DNA from: Candidatus Krumholzibacteriota bacterium
Lineage (GTDB): Bacteria > Krumholzibacteriota > Krumholzibacteriia > Krumholzibacteriales > Krumholzibacteriaceae
Length of the DNA: 20,846 bases
Direction of reading: 5' to 3'
NCBI GenBank assembly: GCA_030672805.1
Contig: DAOVFR010000013.1
Span: 1 to 20,846 of the forward strand
The stretch's first letter is position 1. Every line of letters begins with the position of its first letter. Below, in pieces: positions 1 through 6,338 of this stretch. The position numbers and the translations under genes are program-made. Below the pieces are notes generated by a model that saw only the letters and a list, made by a program, of their open reading frames with translations, did no database searches and was not told the DNA's origin.

Positions 1-1924
1 CGCGAACGCCACGGCGCCGGACGTCACGAGGGTGAAATGAATCCGCCCGGCCCGTCCCCAGAACGCCTTCCTCCAGGCGAGGAGCGTGCACACGACGAGC
101 GCGGCTGTGAGGACGGTTGTCACCATGGGGATTGTCAGCAGAAGCTTCAGCCGGAGGGGGATCCCGAACGCGATCTGTGCATTCCCTGCTGTGAGGATGA
201 TGGCCGCCATGAAGAAGAGGTTGAACAAGCAGAGAAGCCAGGCGATCAATCTTGCCCGGCTCGCCGGGGCATTCCCGGCGGCAGGTCCCCGCAGCGCGCG
301 AGCGACCGGCCAGGCCAGCACGGCCGAGAGAAACACAAGACCGCATATTGCCATCAACCCTGTATTGAACCGCGGCGTCTCGTACCAGTGAAGCCTGGTC
401 AGCACACGGAGGGGGCTGTTTCCGAAGGAAGATGCGCGTATCCGCGCCGCTGCCGCGGATATAGCAGTACCGGTCCCTATGCGGGTGCCTGAACGTGTTT
501 GGTTCGACCTCGATCCAGCGTGACTGCTTTTGGCCGCGGCGTCCCGAGATCCGGAGCGCTCCGCCCCGTTCCGCCGAAACCCGAACGGTGTTTTCGAGGA
601 GATCGAAGAATTTCCCGATTGTCGTCCGGGAGCTCCTCGAAAGGATATAGCTGCCCTCGATGCGGCGGATCCGCTCGAGGGAACCGTCCGGCGGCCGGAT
701 GAGCGTGGGGGCGGGGATGGGGTAGAAGTGGTCCAGGAACGCGTCCAGCACGTCCCCCCTCGCTTTTCCACCATCGGCGCTGTTGTACGTCACGTAAAGA
801 CCTGAACCGTCTTCGGGGGCCAGCACGAGGAGAGCGTGAAAGAGGAAAGTGTCGCCGCCGTGGAGCAGGAACCTGCGGCCGTTGTGCAGACGCTCCATGA
901 ACCCGAACGCGATGCCGCTCGTCCCCGGATCGTTGGAGAACTGCCTGCGGTGCATTCCGGCAGTCGTCCCTGACCTGAGGATGCGTCTGCCGCCGAAGCG
1001 TCCGCCCTGGAGGTGGGCTATCATGAATCTCGCCATATCGGCGGGCGCGGCGCTCATCGAGCCCGCAGGTACGGCGGAAACCATCTCGAAATCGCCTGGC
1101 CGGAACGCCCCGTCCAGGTGATGATAGCCACGTGACATGAGTGGGGCGAGCGTATCGGGAAGCGGCTGGCGGAACGAGCTGTACAGCATTCCGAGCGGCC
1201 GGAGGATCCGCTGCTCGACGTATTCCTCGAATGGCATTCCTGACGCCCGTTCCACGATGAAACCCGCCAGGGCTGCTCCGTAGTTCGAATAGGCGGCGAG
1301 TTCTCCCGGCGGGCGGACCCGTGCAGGGATGTTCCGGGCGAGGTATTCCCCGAGAGGGACGAGGTCGTTCTCGTTACGGGTGAAGAGGTTGATGATTCGT
1401 TTCTCGAAACCAGCCGTGTGAGTCATGAGGTGGGAAAGCGTTACGGGATCTTGATAGGTTGCCGGAATAGTGAATCCCGATAGGTATTCGTTGATATCCG
1501 CCCGAAGATCGAGCCTTCCCTCCTCGACGAGCTGCATGACGGCGGTCCAGGTGAGGAGCTTCGACACGGAGCCGGTCCTGAAGAGCGTACTGTCCGGAAC
1601 GACCGGTCTTCGTGTCTCCAGGTCCGCGTACCCGTACCCCTTCGAGAAGAGGACCGCGCCGCCCCTGACGATGACCACGCACATGCCGGCAAGTCTGAAA
1701 GCATGCATCTGGGACGAGGCGAGGCTGTCGAAGAAGGATTCCAGTACGGCGGGGGCGAACGGATCCGCGTGCCGTTCACCGGGAACCTCATCGGGACCGG
1801 CGGGTGTGCGCACATGCCGGGCATGGAGGTGTCCGGGCGATATCGCTGCGGCGGATATTGATGCAGCGAGGGCGGGTACGAGGAAGCACCGTCGATTCAC
1901 CAGCCAGTTCAGCGTCGTTTTCAC
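1..1924 (-). CDS. Serine hydrolase, beta-lactamase/PBP-like family, partial at left edge, probable frameshift
   Basis: This serine hydrolase of the class C beta-lactamase / DD-peptidase superfamily probably acts outside the cytoplasm on peptidoglycan-like or small ester/amide substrates; the true substrate is unknown. I chose the GTG at 1922-1924 because AGGAGGAG lies just upstream. The N-terminus is a signal peptide with a twin-arginine-like stretch, NRRCFLV (residues 10-16). The catalytic motifs are present: S119-V-S-K122, Y212-S-N214 and H355-G-G357, with LMTHTAG near residue 167. The frame stays open, but family resemblance is lost near residue 500 (about position 420). A different frame downstream reads LHWYETPRFN followed by membrane helices (ICGLVFLSAVLAWPVA, LIAWLLCLFNLFFMAAIILTA), the usual C-terminal part of this family. 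Removing one base near the TTT at 419-421 would join the two parts. No stop is reached in the window. It lies 33 nt after the MBL-fold gene and is probably co-transcribed with it. The family is certain; whether the gene is intact is not. Confidence 0.85.
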   Translation of the reverse strand, partial: MKTTLNWLVNRRCFLVPALAASISAAAISPGHLHARHVRTPAGPDEVPGERHADPFAPAVLESFFDSLASSQMHAFRLAGMCVVIVRGGAVLFSKGYGYADLETRRPVVPDSTLFRTGSVSKLLTWTAVMQLVEEGRLDLRADINEYLSGFTIPATYQDPVTLSHLMTHTAGFEKRIINLFTRNENDLVPLGEYLARNIPARVRPPGELAAYSNYGAALAGFIVERASGMPFEEYVEQRILRPLGMLYSSFRQPLPDTLAPLMSRGYHHLDGAFRPGDFEMVSAVPAGSMSAAPADMARFMIAHLQGGRFGGRRILRSGTTAGMHRRQFSNDPGTSGIAFGFMERLHNGRRFLLHGGDTFLFHALLVLAPEDGSGLYVTYNSADGGKARGDVLDAFLDHFYPIPAPTLIRPPDGSLERIRRIEGSYILSRSSRTTIGKFFDLLENTVRVSAERGGALRISGRRGQKQSRWIEVEPNTFRHPHRDRYCYIRGSGADTRIFLRKQPPPCADQASLVRDAAVQYRVDGNMRSCVSLGRAGLAGRSRAAGTCRRECPGEPGKIDRLASLLVQPLLHGGHHPHSRECTDRVRDPPPAEASADNPHGDNRPHSRARRVHAPRLEEGVLGTGRADSFHPRDVRRRGVR

Positions 1925-1957
1925 GGCTCCTCCTGACGCATGTGCGGAAAGCGGCCG

Positions 1958-2593
1958 CTAGAGGAAGGGGTTGCCCGTCCGTTCACGGCCGATCGTCGTC
2001 GACGGCCCGTGACCGGTGTAAACGGCGGTATCGTCGGACAGCGGCAGCAGCTCGGTCCGTATCGATGATATGAGGGTGTCGAAATCCCCTCCATGAAGGT
2101 CCGTCCTGCCGATGGAACCCGCAAACAATGTATCACCGACGAGGACCGATCCATCGAAGAGCAGCGAGATGCCGCCCGGCGTGTGTCCCGGTGTGTGGAG
2201 AATGGTTCCCTCTATCGTACCGATCCGCAGTATGTCACCTGGTGCGAGGGTCCGGTCGATCGCCGGCTCCTCGATGACACCCATGCCCCACAGCGCCGAT
2301 TCCCCGACCGAGAGTTTCACGATCCCGGCGTCGGCGGCGTGCAGTGCAAAGCCAACCCCGAAGGTCCGCTTGAGCTCCGCCACGGACGCGATATGATCGC
2401 TGTGGCCGTGCGTGCAGACGATCTCCACGGGCTCGAGCCGTGCCTGCTCGACCGCGGCGATGATGAGGTCCGGGTCGCCGCCCGGGTCGACGATAATGGC
2501 TTTTCTCGTTTCGGGGCAGGCGAGGATAAAACAGTTGGTTGCAAGGGGGCCGACGACCTTCCGGTCGATCAGCATTGTCGGGTTGACGCTCAT
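1958..2593 (-). CDS. MBL-fold metallo-hydrolase, glyoxalase II-like
   Basis: This 211-residue cytoplasmic metallo-beta-lactamase-fold hydrolase resembles the glyoxalase II / YcbL group, which hydrolyses thioesters such as S-lactoyl-glutathione. The exact substrate here cannot be read from sequence. The binuclear metal motif is complete: H62-G-H64-S-D66-H67, H137 in HTPGHTPGG, D154 in LVGDTLFAGSIGRTD and H195 in YTGHGP. An in-frame ATG lies 26 codons upstream. I chose the ATG at 2593 because GGAGAG sits five bases before it, and because the protein then begins shortly before the family's usual opening (MLIDRKVVGPLATNCFI). The ferredoxin gene ends 40 nt upstream and the serine hydrolase begins 33 nt downstream, consistent with one transcript. 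Persulfide dioxygenase (ETHE1-like) is an alternative function of the fold. Confidence 0.9.
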   Translation of the reverse strand: MSVNPTMLIDRKVVGPLATNCFILACPETRKAIIVDPGGDPDLIIAAVEQARLEPVEIVCTHGHSDHIASVAELKRTFGVGFALHAADAGIVKLSVGESALWGMGVIEEPAIDRTLAPGDILRIGTIEGTILHTPGHTPGGISLLFDGSVLVGDTLFAGSIGRTDLHGGDFDTLISSIRTELLPLSDDTAVYTGHGPSTTIGRERTGNPFL

Positions 2594-2633
2594 TTTCACT
2601 CTCCGGGTCCGGTTGGGGGTGGTTGGGACCGCT

Positions 2634-2846
2634 TCATTCAGGGCACGAGAGCGCCCCCGTGGGACAGACAAGAGCCGCCTGCCCGCAGGGGCGGCAGCGC
2701 TCAGGCTTCAACACGAGTGTCGTCCCTTCGATAACGAGCGCTTCTCTCGGGCAGGCGGCGGTACATGCTCCGCAAACGATACATTTATCCCGGGCCACGT
2801 CCGGGCCGTTTCTCCGGGATTCCACTGTTTCGCCTTTCATCGCCAT
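2634..2846 (-). CDS. Small 2[4Fe-4S]-type ferredoxin with altered second motif
   Basis: This 70-residue soluble ferredoxin is a low-potential electron carrier. The first cluster motif is canonical: C22-x2-C25-x2-C28-x3-C32-P. The second has C51-x2-C54 and C61-P, but the third position (residue 57) is Ala. A further Cys, C68, sits near the C-terminus and might replace the missing ligand; otherwise the second site could hold a [3Fe-4S] cluster or none. Two ATGs are possible, 2846 and two codons later; neither has a clear Shine-Dalgarno sequence. The gene follows the geranylgeranyl-reductase-family gene by 87 nt and has its own promoter there. In Methanosarcina a ferredoxin encoded beside such a reductase supplies its electrons, and I infer the same pairing here. 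The altered second motif is visible directly; its redox effect is inferred. Confidence 0.88.
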   Translation of the reverse strand: MAMKGETVESRRNGPDVARDKCIVCGACTAACPREALVIEGTTLVLKPERCRPCGQAALVCPTGALSCPE

Positions 2847-2874
2847 GATGATGTTCAGGACAGTTTACAGCGAC

Positions 2875-2903
2875 AATATAGCAGAAAACCATCGAGCTTT
2901 CAA
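2875..2903 (-). promoter_or_regulatory. Promoter for the ferredoxin / MBL genes
   Basis: Read on the minus strand, -35 TTGAAA (2898-2903) and -10 TATATT (2875-2880) are separated by exactly 17 bp. TGC directly precedes the -10, an extended -10 element. Transcription would begin near 2868, about 22 nt before the ferredoxin ATG. The site lies between the reductase stop and the ferredoxin start, so the ferredoxin can be made apart from the upstream genes. Confidence 0.65.
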
Positions 2904-2933
2904 CGCTATCGACACGGAACCCGCATACAGAAC

Positions 2934-4139
2934 TTACCGCCGGGACGGAAACAACGAGCCGAACAGCTTGAACACGAGGGAAGGACGGTGCATCATGATC
3001 GCGAGTACCATCCGGGACGGGTTCACGCCCTTCGAATGGACTATCCCCGGTGTGCGTATCAGCTTCCGTATCAGTCCATCCATCTCGCCGTCAGGCAGCG
3101 AGTAGAATATCCTGGCCGCACGGTAGAAGGTATCGTTTGTTCTGCCGACCGCTTTCTTCCACGATCTCGAGTACGCGTCGAGACTCCGTTTCGAGACGTC
3201 GCCGCTGTCCAGGGCCGCCGTGATCGTCTCTGCCGCCATGTCGGCGCCCTCGAGTGCGTTGATGATCCCCCCTCCCGAGAAGGGATTGTTCTGGTGTCCC
3301 GCCTCACCGACCACGACGTATCCGTCCGTAGCGAGCGTGGGGAGCCCCCGGGCTACGGAGCATCCGCCGCCGATGAGCCGGTGGCGCGTGCCTCCGGGAC
3401 ACCGGTGGGAGATGAACTCCTCGAGATAATCCACCGCGGTTTTGCCCCTCGCTCTCGATGGATTTACACCGACACCGACGTTTGCCCGGTCACCGCCCTT
3501 GGGAAAAACCCAAGCGTACCCGCCCGGAGCGAAACGCTCGCCGAGGTGGAACTCCATGAATGGACGAGGGATATCGAGCCCGCTGACGAGCTTCTGGGCG
3601 CAGGAGAATATCTCATCGGGCCGGAAGCTGTGTTTCAGGCCGGCCCACCGGGGAGACAGGGCCTCGATCCCATCCGCCCCGACGACAACGGACGATCTGA
3701 CATCGTACTCCGCCCCCGAATTGCATTCCCTGACCGTAACTCCATGGATTCGCCCGTTCCCTGTGAGCAGGCGCACAGCCTGGTGCCCGGTCCGCACTTC
3801 GGCGCCGTTCCGCCCGGCCGCTTCGGCGAGTCTCCTGTCGAAGAGTTCCCTGTCGATGATGAAGCCGATATCGCGCATCTGCGATTCGAAACGCTCTCCG
3901 CCGGGAGATGCGACGAGGACGCCGTGGATGGGGGAGGATACGAGGGAATCATCGAGCGTGAGATAGCGCTCCACGTCTTCGCGGGGCCCGACGGCCTCGG
4001 CGCACCGGACGGGAAAGCCGATACGCTCCCTCTTTTCGAGGAGCAGAACACGGCGACCCGCGCCGGCGATCCGCGAGGCGGCCCTCGAGCCGGCGGGGCC
4101 GGCCCCGATAACCACAACATCGAACGTACAGGTGTCCAT
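2934..4139 (-). CDS. Geranylgeranyl-reductase-family FAD-dependent oxidoreductase
   Basis: This 401-residue flavoprotein of the geranylgeranyl reductase family, which saturates double bonds in isoprenoid chains, is likely membrane-associated. Visible features are the N-terminal dinucleotide fold I-G-A-G-P-A-G (11-17) with E35 at the end of the second strand; GFPVRCAEAVG with C46 in the family's conserved Cys region; the substrate-pocket signature PGGYAWVFPKG (205-215); and the FAD-binding GEAGHQNNPFSGGGI (278-292). The C-terminal helical tail also fits the family. The ATG shares its A with the TGA of the outer-membrane-protein gene, which implies translational coupling. A ferredoxin gene follows and is the likely electron donor. 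In bacteria such enzymes can hydrogenate menaquinone side chains or polyprenols; a long-chain polyprenyl diphosphate synthase is encoded at 12119 in this window. The exact substrate is inferred. Confidence 0.9.
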   Translation of the reverse strand: MDTCTFDVVVIGAGPAGSRAASRIAGAGRRVLLLEKRERIGFPVRCAEAVGPREDVERYLTLDDSLVSSPIHGVLVASPGGERFESQMRDIGFIIDRELFDRRLAEAAGRNGAEVRTGHQAVRLLTGNGRIHGVTVRECNSGAEYDVRSSVVVGADGIEALSPRWAGLKHSFRPDEIFSCAQKLVSGLDIPRPFMEFHLGERFAPGGYAWVFPKGGDRANVGVGVNPSRARGKTAVDYLEEFISHRCPGGTRHRLIGGGCSVARGLPTLATDGYVVVGEAGHQNNPFSGGGIINALEGADMAAETITAALDSGDVSKRSLDAYSRSWKKAVGRTNDTFYRAARIFYSLPDGEMDGLIRKLIRTPGIVHSKGVNPSRMVLAIMMHRPSLVFKLFGSLFPSRR

Positions 4140-4888
4140 CAGAAATGGTAGTTCAGATTCAACCCGAGGGAGAAGCCCTGGTAATCCAGGTCGAAATTTC
4201 CATTATGCATCTTGAATTTGCTCTGTGCCATCTGGAGGCGTCCCTCCATGGCGGCGGAGTATTTGTTGGTTATGTAGTAAATCATACCGAACTCGACGTG
4301 CATACCCGCCTGATAGCTGTTTTTGGACCTGGTCTCGCCGGGATTGTCGAATGAATTTCCCTCGAAGAAGGATTCATTGTCGAGGCGGACGAACGGGAAC
4401 ACGGTTGAAAAGCCTCCGCCGACATAGGGAGAGAAGTTGCGCACTTCCGGCTCCATCACGTAGTATATGAACCCGAGCTCAAGCGAGAGCAGGTAGATCT
4501 TGAGTGTGCGATCGATCTGCAGCTGGAACAGCGAATCGCCCTGCGCTACGTAATCGCCGATGCTCTCGGTGCTCAGGTACGAGAAACTGACACTCGACCT
4601 GAAGAAGTGGTTCGGCGTGAGCTGATATTGGTACCCGGCAAGGAAGAACGGGGAGTTGGAGAAATCGGTCCAGATGTCCTGCCCGTTCCTTTCATTGGCC
4701 CAGTTTTCAAAATGGTCGATCAGGTGTTCGGCCGTCGGCCCGTCTATGAACCCCATGCTGAAACTCAGCATATTGGCCGGGATGGGCCCGTAATATTTCT
4801 TCTGCTTGAAGACCGGCGGGCCTGCAAGCGATGCCGTTGCGGCGCACAGCAGGATCACGGCTGACACGAGACATGTGAATCGTTTCAT
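4139..4888 (-). CDS. Outer-membrane beta-barrel protein
   Basis: This 249-residue protein is probably an outer-membrane beta-barrel. Residues 1-22 form a clear Sec signal peptide (MKRF, then a hydrophobic core ending TASLA before GPP). The rest is rich in aromatic and alternating residues typical of barrel strands, and the protein ends GLNLNYHF, with the terminal Phe used by the BAM assembly machinery. I do not recognise a specific family; its length suggests an 8-10 strand barrel. AGGAG lies about six bases before the ATG. The stop overlaps the reductase start by one base, so the two products should be made together, though the link between a barrel and an isoprenoid reductase is not obvious. 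The promoter at 4942-4970 is preceded by a pair of direct repeats. Confidence 0.8.
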   Translation of the reverse strand: MKRFTCLVSAVILLCAATASLAGPPVFKQKKYYGPIPANMLSFSMGFIDGPTAEHLIDHFENWANERNGQDIWTDFSNSPFFLAGYQYQLTPNHFFRSSVSFSYLSTESIGDYVAQGDSLFQLQIDRTLKIYLLSLELGFIYYVMEPEVRNFSPYVGGGFSTVFPFVRLDNESFFEGNSFDNPGETRSKNSYQAGMHVEFGMIYYITNKYSAAMEGRLQMAQSKFKMHNGNFDLDYQGFSLGLNLNYHF

Positions 4889-4941
4889 CGAAACTCCTAT
4901 CCTATCTTGAATCGGGGTGATGTCCCAAAAGTCTTTCTTAC

Positions 4942-4970
4942 AAGTTAAGTCCGGACATCCTTCTTGTCAA
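4942..4970 (-). promoter_or_regulatory. Promoter for the outer-membrane protein / reductase genes
   Basis: On the minus strand, a consensus -35 TTGACA (4965-4970) is followed after 17 bp by -10 TAACTT (4942-4947), a weaker match. Two direct repeats of CGTTAA (4988-4993 and 4973-4978 read in this direction, 15 bp apart) lie just upstream of the -35, where an activator could bind. Confidence 0.55.
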
Positions 4971-4998
4971 CCTTAACGTTAGATCAGTTAACGAGTTC

Positions 4999-5044
4999 CA
5001 TGGATGACGCGCTGCTGTCGGCATGAATGTCACGCTGCTGTCGG
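4999..5044. repeat. Two-copy 23-bp tandem repeat
   Basis: Unit 4999-5021 is followed directly by unit 5022-5044, identical at 20 of 23 positions and sharing the core CGCTGCTGTCGG. It lies between the 3' end of the cupin gene and the promoter of the outer-membrane-protein gene. No function is evident; a recent local duplication is the simplest reading. Confidence 0.75.
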
Positions 5045-5071
5045 CATGGCCTTGCCTTAAAAAAGTTCCGA

Positions 5072-5428
5072 TCAGGACTTCGCCGTTGCCGGGACCATGC
5101 ACAGGAATTCGAGCACGCCATCGCCCGTGTTGGCGAAGGAATGGAGCCGCCCGCCGGGAACGAAGATGAAATGCCCGCTGGAGAACGGTTTCTCCTCGCC
5201 CTCATAGACAAGCACGCCATCCCCGCTCAGTATGTACACCTCGTGTTCCCAGCTGTGGGTATGAAGGGGTGTCACGCCGCCGGGACCGACCTCGAACTTG
5301 CGCATCAGGAAACCGGTTGCCCCGTCCCCGTCCGAGATCAGCCGCCTGACCTTCACGTTCCTCGCTCCCTCCATGGTTACATTTTCGGCCTCAACGCGGC
5401 TGGAATCGTCCATTTTCAGTTCGGCCAT
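5072..5428 (-). CDS. Single-domain cupin protein
   Basis: This 118-residue single cupin domain is a small metal-binding beta-barrel. Motif 1 is G-x5-H56-x-H58-x4-E63-x6-G and motif 2 is G-x5-P-x-G-x2-H96-x3-N100, so the four usual metal ligands (two His, Glu, His) are present. Such proteins may be dioxygenases, isomerases or sensors; nothing here decides which. An earlier in-frame ATG exists 13 codons upstream, but I chose the ATG at 5428 because GGAGGAGGAA sits at good distance before it and the upstream codons lie inside the control region. The gene is transcribed away from the phosphatase gene at 5622. A palindrome overlapping its predicted -10 suggests repression. Confidence 0.85.
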   Translation of the reverse strand: MAELKMDDSSRVEAENVTMEGARNVKVRRLISDGDGATGFLMRKFEVGPGGVTPLHTHSWEHEVYILSGDGVLVYEGEEKPFSSGHFIFVPGGRLHSFANTGDGVLEFLCMVPATAKS

Positions 5429-5444
5429 CGGTTCCTCCTCCCTG

Positions 5445-5465
5445 GTTGACGTGTAACATGTCAAC
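5445..5465. promoter_or_regulatory. Operator-like palindrome upstream of the cupin gene
   Basis: A 21-bp near-perfect inverted repeat has arms GTTGAC and GTCAAC with an inner TGT-A-ACA core; only one symmetric pair of bases fails to match. It lies between the cupin ribosome-binding site and its predicted -10 (which it overlaps by two bases), so a bound protein would block transcription. The cognate regulator is not in the window. Confidence 0.5.
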
Positions 5466-5493
5466 AATAGGACAGGGGACCGCTTTCAAACAA
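5464..5493 (-). promoter_or_regulatory. Candidate promoter for the cupin gene
   Basis: On the minus strand, TTGTTT (5488-5493) and TATTGT (5464-5469) are separated by 18 bp. Each is a partial match to the sigma-70 consensus. It is the best pair in the divergent region for this direction. Confidence 0.4.
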
Positions 5494-5509
5494 GATAATT
5501 TCCTTATCT
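5493..5509. promoter_or_regulatory. Second palindrome in the divergent region
   Basis: Six-base arms AGATAA and TTATCT are separated by five bases. The site sits between the -35 elements of the two divergent promoters, a position from which a bound protein could affect both genes. Confidence 0.4.
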
Positions 5510-5516
5510 CTTCGTC

Positions 5517-5546
5517 TTGACAGGAGGGGCGCCGGTTTCCTATGGT
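5517..5546 (+). promoter_or_regulatory. Candidate promoter for the phosphatase gene
   Basis: A perfect -35 TTGACA (5517-5522) is followed after 18 bp by TATGGT (5541-5546). Transcription would start about 70 nt before the phosphatase start codon. Confidence 0.5.
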
Positions 5547-5621
5547 AACAGGCATCGGGCTTCGGTGCGGCCCGGCGCACGATACCGGCAAACCCGGATA
5601 CTTTGATATGCGGCAGGGATC

Positions 5622-6110
5622 ATGATGAAGAAGCTGTTATTTGTCTGCACGGGCAATACGTGCCGGAGCGCGATGGCCGCGGCGATGGCCGCGGAGAGGA
5701 TTCGTGAAGTGGGTCTCGATGACCGTATTGCCGTATCGAGTGCCGGTCTTCACGCCCGGGAGGGACAGCCGGCGTCCCGACACGCAGTGGATGTCCTGCG
5801 GGAGAGGGGGATCGATCTCCGGGGGCACGGGTCACGCAGGCTCACGGCGGAATTGGCCGGGGACGCCGATCTTGCTGTAGTCATGACGGGGGGGCACAGG
5901 GACGAACTGCAGATGATCGCACCGGGCATGGAATCGAAGGTTATTCTGTTCGGAGAGCTCGATACGGACCGGAAAGACCCTGATATCGAAGACCCGATTG
6001 GCGGTGACCGGTCGCGCTATGAGCGAACGCGGGAAGAGCTCGACAAACTCGTTACAAAACTGATCGATTATCTTGTTGAAAAATATGAACTTAAAGAGAA
6101 CCATGGCTGA
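5622..6110 (+). CDS. Low-molecular-weight phosphatase, YwlE-like (protein arginine/tyrosine phosphatase)
   Basis: This 162-residue cytoplasmic phosphatase carries the catalytic P-loop C9-T-G-N-T13-C-R15-S at its N-terminus (CX5R) and a general-acid D124-P125 in DIEDPIGGD. Thr at the fifth P-loop position is the residue that marks the arginine-phosphatase branch (YwlE of Bacillus); tyrosine phosphatases usually carry Ile there, so phospho-arginine activity is plausible. In Bacillus subtilis ywlE stands just before rpiB (ywlF) and glyA. Here ilvE is inserted, but rpiB and glyA still follow, which supports the assignment. Two adjacent ATGs (5622 and 5625) are possible starts, with only a weak AGGG before them. 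Arsenate reductase of the same fold is a less likely alternative. Confidence 0.88.
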   Translation: MMKKLLFVCTGNTCRSAMAAAMAAERIREVGLDDRIAVSSAGLHAREGQPASRHAVDVLRERGIDLRGHGSRRLTAELAGDADLAVVMTGGHRDELQMIAPGMESKVILFGELDTDRKDPDIEDPIGGDRSRYERTREELDKLVTKLIDYLVEKYELKENHG

Positions 6111-6199
6111 TGAGGCGTCGAACGGCCGCCGGGAAGGGGCCTTGCCCGGACCTGCTCGAATACCATACAAAGCAACTCAACTTTTCAGATTTTTTGGAT

Positions 6200-6228
6200 T
6201 TTACTGTGAAAAATGAATTTATTATATT
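6200..6228 (+). promoter_or_regulatory. Upstream candidate promoter of ilvE
   Basis: TTTACT (6200-6205) and TATATT (6223-6228) are 17 bp apart in a markedly AT-rich stretch inside an otherwise GC-rich region. Confidence 0.45.
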
Positions 6229-6256
6229 GCCAGTATGGAGGGTGTATTAATATAAT
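6227..6256 (+). promoter_or_regulatory. Downstream candidate promoter of ilvE
   Basis: TTGCCA (6227-6232) and a perfect -10 TATAAT (6251-6256) are 18 bp apart. Transcription would begin near 6263, giving a leader of about 88 nt. It overlaps the end of the upstream candidate, so the two would be alternative or tandem starts. Confidence 0.55.
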
Positions 6257-6298
6257 ATTCAGCGTAAAAACAGATATTACAGGATGCGCATGCAACAT

Positions 6299-6338
6299 CC
6301 GGGTCCGGCCGCTGGGCCCGGTCTGATCTCAATTCAGA
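6299..6338 (+). promoter_or_regulatory. Two consecutive hairpins in the ilvE leader
   Basis: The first hairpin pairs CCGGGTCC (6299-6306) with GGGCCCGG (6314-6321), eight pairs including one G-U, with a seven-base loop. The second pairs TCTGA (6322-6326) with TCAGA (6334-6338) and directly abuts the AAGGAG ribosome-binding site. A short reading frame starting at ATG 6284 or 6290 crosses both and encodes GLISIQ over the second. The layout suggests control of ilvE by leader structure, but this is inference. Confidence 0.4.

Noticed and set aside
2412..4151. A 579-codon open frame on the plus strand
   Set aside because: It lies antisense to the reductase and MBL genes, which have clear family motifs; its translation is low-complexity and charge-rich with no family resemblance. 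Long antisense frames are expected in GC-rich DNA.
4999..5044. CRISPR-like repeats
   Set aside because: The two units are adjacent without spacers and there are no cas genes.
6129..6149. Hairpin after the phosphatase gene as an intrinsic terminator
   Set aside because: A bulged GC stem (CCGGG/CCCGG arms) exists but no T-run follows it for about 30 nt.
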